Positions 23,843 to 33,124 are shown, counted from the stretch's first letter. The stretch: 64,000 nt of DNA from Cohnella ginsengisoli (GCF_029525555.1 NZ_JAPDHZ010000003.1:1860001-1924000); one strand, 5' to 3'. Notes: generated by a model from the sequence alone, not told the origin. Translations and numbers: made by a program.

Positions 23843-25594
23843 TCAGTCGCCTTGCACGAGCTTGCGGATCTCCGCGAGCGGCACCTTCGGCCGGCGGTCG
23901 TAGGTCAGCAGGCCGTTGATCTCCTGTTCGACGTCGGTCAGCTGCGTGTAGCAGAAGCCTTGGATCAGCGGCGCCTCGCGCACGGGCTCCAGCACGTCGC
24001 GCAGACGGCGAACGAAGTCTTCGTCGTCCTCGGCGCCGGAGTAGCCCCAGCCCTCCCAATCGCTCTTCCGGAACGAGATGCCGCCGAATTCGGTGAGCAG
24101 CAGCGGCTGCCCCTCGTATTCGTAGCCGGGCACAAGGATAAATCGGTTGCCCGGCCGGGCGGACAGCGCCTTGTCCAGCGCGGAGTAACGGTCGGCCAGC
24201 ACGTCCCGGCGCCACTCGTAGTCGTGGATCGTGACCAGATCCGTCCGCACGAGCTCCCAGCCGTCGTTGGAGATGACGGGCCGCATCGGATCCAGCGACT
24301 TGGTCATGTGGTACATGGCGAGCGCGTGCTGCTGCTGCTGCTCGTCGACCAGGATGTTGGTGACGCCCCAGCTCTCGTTGATCGGCACCCAAGCTACGAT
24401 CGAAGGATGATTGTAATCCCGTTCGACCGCCTGCAGCCATTCTCTCGTCACGCGTCCGACGTACGTTTCCGAGAAATGATAGGAATTGGCCATCTCCCCC
24501 CAGACGAGCAGGCCCAGCCGGTCCGCCCAGTACAGATAGCGCGGATCCTCGATCTTCTGATGCTTGCGCGCGCCGTTGAACCCCATCTCCTTGGTCAGTT
24601 CGACGTCCCGGCGCAGATCGTCGTCGCTCGGCGCGGTAAGCAGTCCCGTCGGGAAGTACCCTTGATCCAGCACGAGCCGCATCGTGTAGGGGCGGTTGTT
24701 GAGCTGCACGACGCCGTCCTCGATCGAGACCTTGCGCATCCCGAAGTAGCTGTCGACGCGGTCCGCCTCTTCGCCGTCGACGAGGAGACGCAGCCTCAGA
24801 TCGTACAGGTGCGGCTTTTCCGGACTCCACCAGCGGCCAAGGCCGTGGTCGTTGAAGTCGTGAATGCCGATCGACCGGCTCTCCGCCTCCCGTGCGATCG
24901 TGAACGCGTCGCGAGACAGGACTTGACCTTCGAACGACACCGTCGCCTCCAGCGTCACGTCGCGCCCCGGCGCGAAGCCGCCGACGAACGTCTGCAGCTT
25001 GAGCTCGCCGCGATCGATGTCCGGCGTCATGCGGACGCGGGAGATGTGCGTCTGCGATACCGGCTCCAGCCACACGCTCTGCCAGATGCCGGTCGTCCGC
25101 GTGTAGAAGATGCCCGCGGACTTCTCCTCCCAGAACTGCTTGCCGCGCGGCAGCGTGACGTCCTGGCTGTAATCGACCGCCTTGACGGCGACGACGTTGT
25201 CCCCGTCCTTCAGCGCTTCGGTAATGTCGGCGCGAAACGGCGTATGCCCGCCCTCGTGCGTCGCGACGAGCTTGCCGTTCACCCATACCGCAGCCTCGTA
25301 ATCCACCGCGCCGAAGTGCAGCCAGATCCGTTTGCCCGCGTATGCGTCCGGCAGCGCGAACGTCCGGCGGTACCAGACGACGTCGTGGAACGACGGGTCG
25401 CCGATGCCGCTCAGCTCGCTCTGGTAGCAGAACGGCACGTTGATGACGCGGGAGAACGCGCCCTTCTCGTACCAGTTCTCTTTGTCCCCGACCCGTGCGT
25501 CGTCGAATTCGAACTCCCATTCCCCGTTCAGGCTCATCCATTGCTCCCGGACGAACTGCGGGCGCGGATACTCGCTGCGCCATTGTTCAGTCAT
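23843..25594 (-). CDS. Glycoside hydrolase family 2, copy B
   Basis: This 583-residue GH2 enzyme is paralogous to copy A over its whole length: jelly roll, Ig-like domain, then barrel with acid/base Glu in INESWG and nucleophile Glu in LLTEFGG. No signal peptide, so cytoplasmic. AAAGGAGCAGG before ATG 25594 is a good binding site. It lies between the membrane acyltransferase and the GH43 lipoprotein in the same operon. Two diverged GH2 copies suggest different linkages on one oligosaccharide rather than simple redundancy; this is inference. Confidence 0.9.
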   Translation of the reverse strand: MTEQWRSEYPRPQFVREQWMSLNGEWEFEFDDARVGDKENWYEKGAFSRVINVPFCYQSELSGIGDPSFHDVVWYRRTFALPDAYAGKRIWLHFGAVDYEAAVWVNGKLVATHEGGHTPFRADITEALKDGDNVVAVKAVDYSQDVTLPRGKQFWEEKSAGIFYTRTTGIWQSVWLEPVSQTHISRVRMTPDIDRGELKLQTFVGGFAPGRDVTLEATVSFEGQVLSRDAFTIAREAESRSIGIHDFNDHGLGRWWSPEKPHLYDLRLRLLVDGEEADRVDSYFGMRKVSIEDGVVQLNNRPYTMRLVLDQGYFPTGLLTAPSDDDLRRDVELTKEMGFNGARKHQKIEDPRYLYWADRLGLLVWGEMANSYHFSETYVGRVTREWLQAVERDYNHPSIVAWVPINESWGVTNILVDEQQQQHALAMYHMTKSLDPMRPVISNDGWELVRTDLVTIHDYEWRRDVLADRYSALDKALSARPGNRFILVPGYEYEGQPLLLTEFGGISFRKSDWEGWGYSGAEDDEDFVRRLRDVLEPVREAPLIQGFCYTQLTDVEQEINGLLTYDRRPKVPLAEIRKLVQGD

Positions 25595-25613
25595 TGCTTT
25601 CCTGCTCCTTTTT

Positions 25614-26702
25614 CTATGCCGATGATGACATATTCATAGATGTCGTGCCGTCCGCGGCGGGACGGCTCTCTCTTTCCGCCGGGGGTCGCCCTCCGGACGG
25701 CTTCGTGACGATCCACACGCTGAAGGACACGACGGTCAGCAACGCGAGCGCCATCCAGCAGCTATCCGAAGCGCTGAGCATGAGGTCGGTCTGCTTGCTC
25801 TTTAACGCGAAGATGAGCATGTTGCTCATCACGAGGAACCACAGCACGTTGCGGCCCATCGCCTCGATCGGCGCAAAGGGAGCCGGATAGCGCTCCATCA
25901 GCTTCGACAGCAGGTAATAGCCGTAGAGGACGAGCGCGGGTCCGACGATCCACCAGACGGTCGGCGGGAATCTGCCGGGCAGCGCCTGACCTTCGGCCGA
26001 CAGCCACTTCCACAGGAACGCGCCGGTCGAGGCGGCAGCACCCGCCAGCACCCGCCAATCCCATGCGATGCGGTGACGGGCGAACAGCATGCCGACGATG
26101 TAATACGGAAAATACTGCAGGACCGGAAACGATGCGAAGTCGCGCGTCCCCAGGAGCGGACCGAGCTGCGCCGCATGCACGGAGCCGTACGGCATCCAAG
26201 TCGCCAGCAGCAGCGCGGCGGCGACGGCGAAGCCGAGCCATTTGCGCGCCGACAGCTTCTTGAGCGGCACGAACAGCGCGAGTCCGACGATCGTCAAGTA
26301 CGTGAAGGAAGCGAGAAACTCCGACCAGCCCGGCATGTCGTCCAGCAACAGGATCGGCTTGATGTTCGCCCAGGTCAGGCCGCGCCCGTCGATGAACACG
26401 CGGTAGGCGGTGCCGGACAAGTAGAAGGCGACCAGCGTCTTGGCCGCCGCGGCCAGCATGCGGGGCGCCGCCCTGCGGAACGTCTTCGCGTAGTAGGCAA
26501 GCTGCGACACGTAGCCGAAGGCGAATACGAAGCCGGAGAAGGTGATCAGGTTGATCGCGTCGATGAACGGCTGACCGTTCGGATACACCTGCTGATCGCT
26601 GAAAAACTGAAGCGTATGGCAGTACACCATGCCGATGACAAGCAGACCTTTGAAGAGATCGATGGCCCGCTCCCGCTTCTTGACCGCTTGCTGCGCGCTC
26701 AT
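25614..26702 (-). CDS. Polytopic membrane acyltransferase-like protein
   Basis: This 362-residue protein has about ten membrane helices and starts with RERAIDLFKGLLVIGMVYCH, whose Arg, Asp and His pattern matches acyltransferase-3/OpgC and DUF1624-type enzymes that move acyl groups across the membrane to sugars. Its ATG overlaps the stop of the upstream permease gene (ATGA), so it is translationally coupled to a sugar importer. An acyl- or acetyl-transfer step on the imported or cell-surface glycan is possible but not shown. It ends with a Ser/Met-rich tail. Confidence 0.65.
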   Translation of the reverse strand: MSAQQAVKKRERAIDLFKGLLVIGMVYCHTLQFFSDQQVYPNGQPFIDAINLITFSGFVFAFGYVSQLAYYAKTFRRAAPRMLAAAAKTLVAFYLSGTAYRVFIDGRGLTWANIKPILLLDDMPGWSEFLASFTYLTIVGLALFVPLKKLSARKWLGFAVAAALLLATWMPYGSVHAAQLGPLLGTRDFASFPVLQYFPYYIVGMLFARHRIAWDWRVLAGAAASTGAFLWKWLSAEGQALPGRFPPTVWWIVGPALVLYGYYLLSKLMERYPAPFAPIEAMGRNVLWFLVMSNMLIFALKSKQTDLMLSASDSCWMALALLTVVSFSVWIVTKPSGGRPPAERESRPAADGTTSMNMSSSA

Positions 26703-27509
26703 CCCTTAATCCCGGACAGGCTGACGCCCTTGATGATCTGGCGCTCGAAAATAATGAACAGCAGAATGATCGGAATGGACGAGATCGTGTTGACGACCAT
26801 CGGCTTCACGTAATCCTCGGAGTACTGGCTCATCAGCGTCGGGATCCCCATCGGCAGCGTGAACAGATTGTCGTCCGTGACCGACAGGAACGGCCACAGG
26901 AAGTTGTTCCAGGAGCCGATGAACGTCAGGATCGCCATCGAGGCAAGCGCGGGACGATTCAGCGGCAGCATGATCTGGGTGAAAATGCGCCAGGTGCCGC
27001 CGCCGTCGATCTGCACGCTCTCGAGCAGATCGTTCGGCACGCCGTCGAAAAAGCTTTTCAGGACGATGACGGCGACCGGAGACGCGAGCGCGGGTATGAT
27101 GAGGCCTTGATAAGAGTTTAAGAGGCTCATATCCTTGGCGACCTGGTACAGCGGGATGATGATCGCTTCGCCGGGAATGAGCAGCCCCGACAGCACCAGG
27201 AAGAACATGGCCGATTTATAGCGGAAGGGCAGCTTCGACATGACGAACCCGGCCATCGCCGCGAACGCGACCGTGAATACGGTGACGCAGATCGCGACGA
27301 AGAAGCTGTTGAACATCCAGTTGGACAGCTTGGTGGCGCTCAGGATATCTTCGTACACGGCGAACGAATACGGCGGCGTGAACCAGTCTATGAGCGTGAC
27401 GATTTTCATGCCTTCCTTTTTTAATGGAGACGACCAGCATCCAGACGATCGGAGCGATGAACAGGAAGCCGAAAATGACGGATACGATCCGATAGATCCA
27501 CTTCCACAT
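26699..27509 (-). CDS. ABC sugar permease, MalG/CUT1 type (frameshift at 27417-27422)
   Basis: Removing one base from the run of six T at 27417-27422 joins the first 38 residues (MWKWIYRIVSVIFGFLFIAP...) to the main frame and gives 269 residues with six membrane helices. The coupling loop with the EAA motif (DLLESVQIDGGGTWRIFTQIMLP) contacts the ATPase, and the C-terminus IIKGVSLSGIKG is typical of MalG proteins. Start ATG 27509 overlaps the upstream permease stop (TGATG) with GGAAAGGAG upstream. No ATPase gene is present, so a shared MsmX-type ATPase is expected. Confidence 0.9.
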
Positions 27510-28400
27510 CAGGCATTCGCTCCTTTCCGGTTGTTGATGAAGTACTGGATGGCGGACAGCACGAGCAGGATGACGAACAGCATGTAGGACATGGTAGCCG
27601 CGTAGCCCAGATCGTTTTTGCGGAAGCCGGTCTGGTAGATAAGCTGGATGATCGGTCTCGTCTTGTCCAGCGGACCGCCGCCCGTGATGATATAGATTTG
27701 CAAAAAAGACTTTGAACGAGCTGATGATCTGCAGCATCGCGATCGTCTTCGTAATCGGCGTCAGATAAGGAAGCGTGATCTTCCAGAAAATCACGGAGTC
27801 GCTCGCGCCGTCCAGCTTCGCGGCTTCGACGATCTCGTCGGGAATGTCCTGCATCGCCGACAGGTAGAGAATAAAGTTGAAGCCGACCGTCCACCACAGC
27901 GTGATGAGCGTAAGGGCGATCCAGGACAGGCTCAGTTCCGTCAGCCAGAAGATCTCGCGATTCTCGGGCAGCAGCCGGATCAGATGGAGCAGCGTATTGA
28001 CGAAGCCGTTGTACGGCTGAAAAACAAAAAGGCCCAAATAAGAGGCGACCGCTACCGACAGCACGCTGGGCAGGAAGAACACGCTGCGGTATAGCTTTTG
28101 CAGCCGCGATTTGCGGTTGGCGATCATTGCGAGCACAATCGCGAGCACGATCATCGTCGGCGTCGTCAGGATGACGAAGATCGCGGAGTGCCAGATGGCC
28201 GCCCATACTTCCTGATCGTGGAACATTTTGCTGTAGTTGTCCCAGCCAACGTATTTCATTTTCTTGATCAAGGTCCATTTGTAAAAAGTCATCTGAACGC
28301 CTTTGACCATCGGCCAGATCGTGAATAAGCCATATACGGCCAAAAACGGGAGCAGGAACAGCAGGGCAAGCACGTCCGCTCTCATCTTGTTCATTCTCAT
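27509..28400 (-). CDS. ABC sugar permease, MalF/CUT1 type (frameshift at 27702-27707)
   Basis: The N-terminal frame carries five membrane helices and the EAA loop (EIVEAAKLDGASDSVIFWKITLPYLTP in part). It breaks at a run of six A at 27702-27707. Removing one base continues with LQIYIITGGGPLDKTRPIIQLIY and the last helix, giving 296 residues. Partner of the MalG-type permease in a CUT1 oligosaccharide importer. I chose ATG 28400, which has GAGGTG at good spacing; the frame is open further upstream but without a binding site. Confidence 0.9.
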
Positions 28401-28484
28401 TCGCGCTTCACCTCTTCCCTGATCGCCGGGCAAGCTTGCGGCTCTTAAGGAACCGCAAGCCCGCCAGGCGCCGCTATGCAAGCT

Positions 28485-29858
28485 CTACTCGTTCAGAATC
28501 TTCTGCGTGGCCTCTTGCATTTTGGCCATGGCGTCCGCAGGGGTCATCTTGCCTGCCCACACTTCGTTCAGGAATTTGAAGGAGCTGTTGTCGCGAATTT
28601 GCCAGACCTTGGTGGACGGCTTGCTGAACTTGACGGTGTCGGCGACGGAAGCATAGTCGCTCCGGTACGGCAGCGCCTTGAACTCTTCCTTCTCGAGCAC
28701 GGAAGGCTTGGATGGGATATGGCCCGCCTTCGCCCAGATCTGCCCGTTGTCCGCGATCCAGTTCGCGAAGATTGCCGCGGCCTTGCGCTTGGCCGGATCG
28801 TTCGCCTTGGTCGTCGGCAGGATGATCGTGTGCGAATCGCCCCAGGTCGCCGGCTGGTCGAAGATCTTCGGGATCGGCATGGCGCCGAAGTCGAGCCCCT
28901 TCGTCGACTCCCACGTGCCCGTCGCCCATACGCCGGTCATCATGATGGCAGCCGTGCCGCTCTGGAAGTTTTTGTAGAAGTCCGGATCGTTCTTCTTGAT
29001 ATAGCCGTTCGTGTACAGCTTCTGAATATAATCGGCGGCTTTGGCGCCCTTGTCGGCATCGACGGCAGCCGTCTTCAGGTCGTCGGCGACGACGTCGTTG
29101 CCGCCGAGCTGCGAATACAGCGCCCACCAGAGGCGGTACGGATCGTCGTTCGAGTTGGACAGGGCGAACGGCGTCGTCTTGGCCGGCAGCTTCGCCTTCA
29201 GCGCATCGAGGAATTTGATGAAGCCGTCGGCGGATTGCTCGAGCACCGGCTTGCCGTCTTCGCCGAGCAATCCGGCGTCCTTCAGCAGCTTCTTGTTGTA
29301 ATACATAATGAACGGATGCGTATCGATCGGCACCGCGTAGTGTTCGCCGTCGACGACCGTCGCGTTCAGGAGATTTTGGTTGAACGTGCTCCAGTCGACG
29401 CCCGCGTCCTGGGCGACGTCGTCGTAGGCCGTCACGACGCCTTGGTCGATCAGGTCGGGGAGGCGGGACGTGTGGGAGATGCCGACGTCCGGACCGGTTC
29501 CGTTGCCGACGGCCGTAATGAGCTTGGTGTAGTACTCGCCCCATACGAGCTTCGTGTTTTTCACTTGAATGTCCGGATGCGTCTTGTTGAACTCGTCGAC
29601 CAGCGCCTGCATGTTCGCGCCGTCGCCGCCGTCGAACAGCGTCCAGAAGCTGAGATTGACCTTTTCGCCGCTGCCGCCGTTATCCGCGGGTGCAGCGCTT
29701 TCAGAAGCCGCGGCCGAAGATGCCGGTGCCGAGGATGCGGGCGCCGACGAATCGGCCGGAGATGCGTTGCCGCCGTTGTTGTTGTTGCCGCCGCACGCGC
29801 TCAACATGAGGGATACCGAGAGTAATGCCGTTACGGACAAACCATAGCTCTTCTTCAT
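28485..29858 (-). CDS. ABC sugar-binding lipoprotein
   Basis: This 457-residue extracellular solute-binding protein (family 1) has a lipoprotein signal with a canonical lipobox (LMLSACGGN, Cys about 21). An Asn/Gly/Ala/Ser-rich tether and the binding fold follow (VNLSFWTLFDGGDGANMQALVDEFNKTHP in part). It captures oligosaccharides for the two permeases downstream. ATG 29858 has GGGGGAGG at 5 bases; an upstream in-frame start would lack one. It is the first gene of the operon and is controlled by the cre box and inverted repeats just upstream. Confidence 0.93.
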   Translation of the reverse strand: MKKSYGLSVTALLSVSLMLSACGGNNNNGGNASPADSSAPASSAPASSAAASESAAPADNGGSGEKVNLSFWTLFDGGDGANMQALVDEFNKTHPDIQVKNTKLVWGEYYTKLITAVGNGTGPDVGISHTSRLPDLIDQGVVTAYDDVAQDAGVDWSTFNQNLLNATVVDGEHYAVPIDTHPFIMYYNKKLLKDAGLLGEDGKPVLEQSADGFIKFLDALKAKLPAKTTPFALSNSNDDPYRLWWALYSQLGGNDVVADDLKTAAVDADKGAKAADYIQKLYTNGYIKKNDPDFYKNFQSGTAAIMMTGVWATGTWESTKGLDFGAMPIPKIFDQPATWGDSHTIILPTTKANDPAKRKAAAIFANWIADNGQIWAKAGHIPSKPSVLEKEEFKALPYRSDYASVADTVKFSKPSTKVWQIRDNSSFKFLNEVWAGKMTPADAMAKMQEATQKILNE

Positions 29859-29889
29859 GTTTGCCTCCCCCTTAATCCTAAAAGTAATT

Positions 29890-29934
29890 AGATACAAAAC
29901 AATAATATTGTTTTATTACATTTATTTTGTATCT
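29890..29934. promoter_or_regulatory. Operator-like inverted repeats at the operon transcription start
   Basis: AGATACAAAA (29890-29899) and TTTTGTATCT (29925-29934) form a perfect 10-base inverted repeat. Inside it AAAACAATAATATTGTTTT (29896-29914) is a second perfect palindrome. Both lie just downstream of the -10 of the binding-protein promoter. The neighbouring ArsR-type regulator is the likely binder, because a related TTTTGTATTAAAA motif lies before its own gene. Confidence 0.6.
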
Positions 29935-29942
29935 ATGAGCCT

Positions 29943-29979
29943 ATAATAACTTCTTCACTATACCATGTCAACGGTTTCA
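29943..29979 (-). promoter_or_regulatory. SigA promoter with overlapping CcpA cre site for the glycan operon
   Basis: On the minus strand TTGACA (29966-29971) and TATTAT (29943-29948) are 17 bases apart. TGAAACCGTTGACA (29966-29979) fits the cre consensus at every defined position and overlaps the -35, so CcpA would block polymerase when preferred sugars are present. A short palindrome AACGGTTTCAAACCGTT overlaps the same spot. Confidence 0.78.
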
Positions 29980-29987
29980 AACCGTTT

Positions 29988-30001
29988 TTTTGTATTAAAA
30001 A
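29988..30001. promoter_or_regulatory. Single copy of the TTTTGTATTAAAA motif
   Basis: This 13-base motif upstream of the binding-protein promoter is identical to one at 31058-31070 in front of the regulator gene. It may be an auxiliary site for the ArsR-type regulator. Confidence 0.4.
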
Positions 30002-30006
30002 CAAAC

Positions 30007-30046
30007 AAAAAGACCTTGAATTACAGAAATTCTGTAATTAAAGGTC
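30007..30046 (-). terminator. Rho-independent terminator of the ArsR-type regulator gene
   Basis: On the minus strand a stem starting GACCTT and closing AAGGTC surrounds the palindrome AATTACAGAATTTCTGTAATT, followed by TTTTT. The regulator's TAA stop lies inside the stem. Confidence 0.85.
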
Positions 30047-30988
30047 TTCCGTCATGCGATCTTCTAGCGAATAATGCACTTTCATGACGATATCCTGCTC
30101 ATAATCGCCGAACTGCTTGCCGAACAGGTTCACGCCGCCGGCATGAACGGCGTCCGGCTTCACGCCGATGCGCAGCCGAATGTTCGGGCGCTGCATCAGG
30201 TTCAGGTCGCCCAGCTTGACGCCCGATATCCGCTCCATGTCCAGCGTCGTCCGTTCGCCGTCGATCCTCCACGTCTTCAGCAAGCCGTATTGCGTCGTCC
30301 AGTCGAGCCACCACGACGGATTCAGCTTGCCTCTGCGGTCGCCGAAATCCCCGGGACTTGTCCATACGCCGATCTCGACGCCGTTAATCCAGAAGGAGAT
30401 GTCGGAGGGCCAGTTGTTATCGTAGTTCGGGGCTTCCGAACAAATCTCGGCCGACAGCTCCAGCGCTTCGATGCGCGCCTTGGGCGGCAGCTCGAGCGGC
30501 AGCAAATACTCTACGTAGCCTTTGCGGAACCAGATGATCTGGGCTCCGATATGTTTGGGATGATAGAAGCTGGCAGGCTCGTCCTCCCGTATGATCATGC
30601 CCTCCGCGTTCGCCATGCCGCATGTCGGCTGAACTTCGCAGTCGGTATAGTGGCCGATCGGCACTTCGACCTCGTACAGGTCGATCGCCTTCTTCGGCAT
30701 CGACTTCTCCAGGCTGAAGGCGATATGAATATCGTCGTAGTTCCGGCTGCACACCTTCATGGCGCCGCGGGAAGCAGGCAGCAATTCGGTATTGATCAGG
30801 TTCGCCGCTTCGAGAATCTTGACGTTGTTCGCGACCGTCGACATCGGCAATCCCAACGTCTCCGCAAGCTCCGCCACATTCATATGCTTGGTGCTCAGCA
30901 ACCTGAGGATATCGACGCGGGACCGCGTGGAGAGCGCGTGCGAAACCTTGACCAGCCCTTCCGGATCGTTAAAGCTCAGCTCCAGCAT
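30038..30988 (-). CDS. ArsR-type winged-helix regulator with large C-terminal domain
   Basis: Residues 10-75 form an ArsR winged helix (HALSTRSRVDILRLLSTKHMN, recognition region AETLGLPMSTVANNVKILE). About 240 further residues form a domain I cannot assign but expect to be beta-rich (FWINGVEIGVWTSPGDFGD), possibly sugar-sensing. No ArsR metal-binding cysteines are seen. It lies directly upstream of the glycan operon and shares a DNA motif with it, so it is the likely local regulator. I chose ATG 30988 (316 residues) because upstream in-frame ATGs would precede the predicted start of transcription; the GGGGAAGG site is unusually close. Confidence 0.75.
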   Translation of the reverse strand: MLELSFNDPEGLVKVSHALSTRSRVDILRLLSTKHMNVAELAETLGLPMSTVANNVKILEAANLINTELLPASRGAMKVCSRNYDDIHIAFSLEKSMPKKAIDLYEVEVPIGHYTDCEVQPTCGMANAEGMIIREDEPASFYHPKHIGAQIIWFRKGYVEYLLPLELPPKARIEALELSAEICSEAPNYDNNWPSDISFWINGVEIGVWTSPGDFGDRRGKLNPSWWLDWTTQYGLLKTWRIDGERTTLDMERISGVKLGDLNLMQRPNIRLRIGVKPDAVHAGGVNLFGKQFGDYEQDIVMKVHYSLEDRMTEDL

Positions 30989-31025
30989 GCCTTCCCCGTC
31001 CTCGCCAATGTTCTTTTCAACAAAA

Positions 31026-31088
31026 ATTCTACATGAAGGCATCGATATAATCAATAATTTTGTATTAAAACTATTTTTTTGTTTTAAT
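31026..31088 (-). promoter_or_regulatory. Promoter and operator-like repeats of the ArsR-type regulator
   Basis: On the minus strand TTGATT (31049-31054) and TAGAAT (31026-31031) are 17 bases apart. Just upstream lie TTTTGTATTAAAA (31058-31070) and the inverted repeat ATTAAAAC/GTTTTAAT (31064-31071 and 31081-31088). The shared motif suggests the regulator controls itself as well as the operon. Confidence 0.5.
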
Positions 31089-31101
31089 CGACGATTGCCA
31101 T

Positions 31102-31962
31102 TTAGACCGTGACCGGATATTTCTCGTCCGCACGGGCCGCGGCCGCCTCCGGCGCCATGCCGGACAGCATGTCCATCAGCGCCTTGGCGTTGGGGGTGGC
31201 GTCGCCGGCAGAGTTGTTGTTGAAGACGACGTACACCGTCTCCGTCCCCTTCTCCAGCGCCAGCAGCCGGTCCCGCCACTCGGCGAGCTCGTCCGCATCG
31301 TAGCGGTACAGGTAGCGCAGCTTGCGCCAATCCGGATTCCCGCTTGCATGCCAGCCGCCCTCGTTGCGCCCGTGCAGCCGCACGTAAGTCATGTCGTCCG
31401 TCGTGGCGACCGGCACGATCGGGATCGAGCCTTCTCCCGCCTGCGGCTCGTCGACGATCGTGTGGATCCAGTTTTCCTTTTTCATAAAGTCGATCGTCTT
31501 CTCCTTGAATTCCGGGGCGTACCAGCTTCTGTTGCGCAGCTCCAGCGCGCACGGGACGTCGGCCATATATGCCCGCGTGCGGCGCAGTAAATCGACGTTC
31601 TGCCGGGTGCAGTCGAACCAAGGCGGATATTGGAACAGCGCGGCCGCCAGCTTGCCGGCCTCCCGCATGGGCGCGATCGCCTCGTGGAACGCCTTGTACA
31701 TGGTTTCTTCGTCGTCGAAGTAGTTTTTCTTGCCGCGCAAATGTCCTGTCATCCCTTGATAGGCCTTTACGACGAACTTGAAGCCGTCCGGCGTGTCCGC
31801 CGTCCACTTGGCCGTATTCTTCACGGAGGGCACCGCATAGAACGAGCTATCGATCTCTACCACGTCGAAGTGCTTGCCGTACTCGCGAAGCCGCTCCCCG
31901 GACTTCAGTTTGCCGTACAGCTCCTCGTGATCGCCGAAGCCTGTCAGTCCGATTCGGATCAT
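31102..31962 (-). CDS. DUF72 domain protein (YecE family)
   Basis: This 286-residue protein is a complete DUF72 TIM-barrel: GLTGFGDHEELYG, the VVEIDSSFYAVP segment, FVVKAYQGMTGHLRG, FQYPPWF, ALELRNRSWY and YVRLHGRNEGGW all fit. The family is widespread, has no proven reaction and is often called YecE. AAGGGAG lies 9 bases before ATG 31962. It shares no obvious pathway with the neighbouring regulator. Confidence 0.88.
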   Translation of the reverse strand: MIRIGLTGFGDHEELYGKLKSGERLREYGKHFDVVEIDSSFYAVPSVKNTAKWTADTPDGFKFVVKAYQGMTGHLRGKKNYFDDEETMYKAFHEAIAPMREAGKLAAALFQYPPWFDCTRQNVDLLRRTRAYMADVPCALELRNRSWYAPEFKEKTIDFMKKENWIHTIVDEPQAGEGSIPIVPVATTDDMTYVRLHGRNEGGWHASGNPDWRKLRYLYRYDADELAEWRDRLLALEKGTETVYVVFNNNSAGDATPNAKALMDMLSGMAPEAAAARADEKYPVTV

Positions 31963-32115
31963 CGCCGTCGTCTCCCTTGCGCCAAATTTATCCTTACGTC
32001 TATTTTACACGCCGGAGCGTTGAATGAACGAACGACTTCGTCCGCCGCTTGGCGTTAGTAGTATGTGGACAAATTTATTTGGACAAATACAAATTTCCCT
32101 GTAACTTAAAGTAGG

Positions 32116-32124
32116 TGGTAAAAT
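32116..32124 (+). promoter_or_regulatory. Extended -10 promoter of the AT-rich membrane gene
   Basis: TGGTAAAAT fits an extended -10 (TGnTAAAAT) about 50 bases before the ATG at 32176. Upstream lie two direct GGACAAAT repeats at about 32067-32090. No good -35 is seen. Confidence 0.4.
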
Positions 32125-32175
32125 TATCAATAATTTCGTTAAATCAAGCACGTGTTTTAAAAAGGGGAACAGAGG

Positions 32176-32928
32176 ATGCCGGATAAAAAACTAAATATTA
32201 CAATTTACATATTTTATGTTTTGCTGGTCTTATGGGGATTAGGGTATTGGTACGCGCAAACGCACTTTGACGTCCTGATCATCCTACTATTCCCCTACTT
32301 CATCGGAATATCTTTGATGTTATCTATTTATCTGTTTACTTTAAAACAAAAGAAAAAGAAGTATAAAATCGACGCATTTATATTTCTCCTTCCTTTACTA
32401 TTTTATGTCGGCGTTTTGATCTCGCGAGCAATCCCTTCCTCCGCACCATCCTTCGAGGAAACCATCAAAAATGAATACGACCACCGTCTTTCAGATGCCG
32501 AAAAGGAATTCATTACTTCTGAAATTAGTTTTATTGACGATGGAAAAATATTGGTTTTCACGATTAGAATTGAATCAGGGAAATTGGTGGAAGTTGTAAA
32601 TGAACAACAAGACAGTACTAAACCCCATTATTTAGCCTCCCAACTCAATCGAATACTTGTCGAGTTGCCGGAAGAAATTATTTTAAACAGCAAGAAAGCA
32701 GACAGCGTACAGATTTTTGGCTATTGGGATACAAAGTCAATTCTCAATATCGCTTACAAAAAAAATGGAGAAACCTATAGACCATGGTATCCTAATACGA
32801 AATTACTCTTAGTTGCCGAAGCAAAAAACTGGACATTAAATTATATGAATAATGAAAAAATATCATTGCCTTTTAGTGCTAATTCAAACGAGTCGCATAT
32901 TGTTATTGTTAATCAGAAAGCAGAGTAA
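32176..32928 (+). CDS. AT-rich membrane protein of unknown function
   Basis: This 250-residue protein has three membrane helices in its first 95 residues (YIFYVLLVLWGLGYWYAQ, VLIILLFPYFIGISLMLSIY, FIFLLPLLFYVGVLISRA). An extracytoplasmic or cytosolic domain of about 155 residues, rich in Ile, Asn, Lys and Glu, follows; I do not recognise it. Base and codon use are strikingly AT-rich compared with all neighbours, so it was probably acquired recently. AAGGGG 8 bases before ATG 32176 supports the start. No mobile-element gene flanks it directly. Confidence 0.75.
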   Translation: MPDKKLNITIYIFYVLLVLWGLGYWYAQTHFDVLIILLFPYFIGISLMLSIYLFTLKQKKKKYKIDAFIFLLPLLFYVGVLISRAIPSSAPSFEETIKNEYDHRLSDAEKEFITSEISFIDDGKILVFTIRIESGKLVEVVNEQQDSTKPHYLASQLNRILVELPEEIILNSKKADSVQIFGYWDTKSILNIAYKKNGETYRPWYPNTKLLLVAEAKNWTLNYMNNEKISLPFSANSNESHIVIVNQKAE

Positions 32929-33124
32929 ATGAGGAAATATATTGAAGAGAAAAAGTTACGCTTTTCGCGCCTTTTTAAGCGTTCATATGGCTAACAGGCC
33001 ATCCGGTTAAGGAACTGGTTACACGAAAGATCGCCCCGCCATGCATCCAAGCGATGGCGGCGAACCGGCCTAAATATATTATTCTGATTATTCTAAATAG
33101 ACTATCTTTTTTTGCCCGGAGCTG

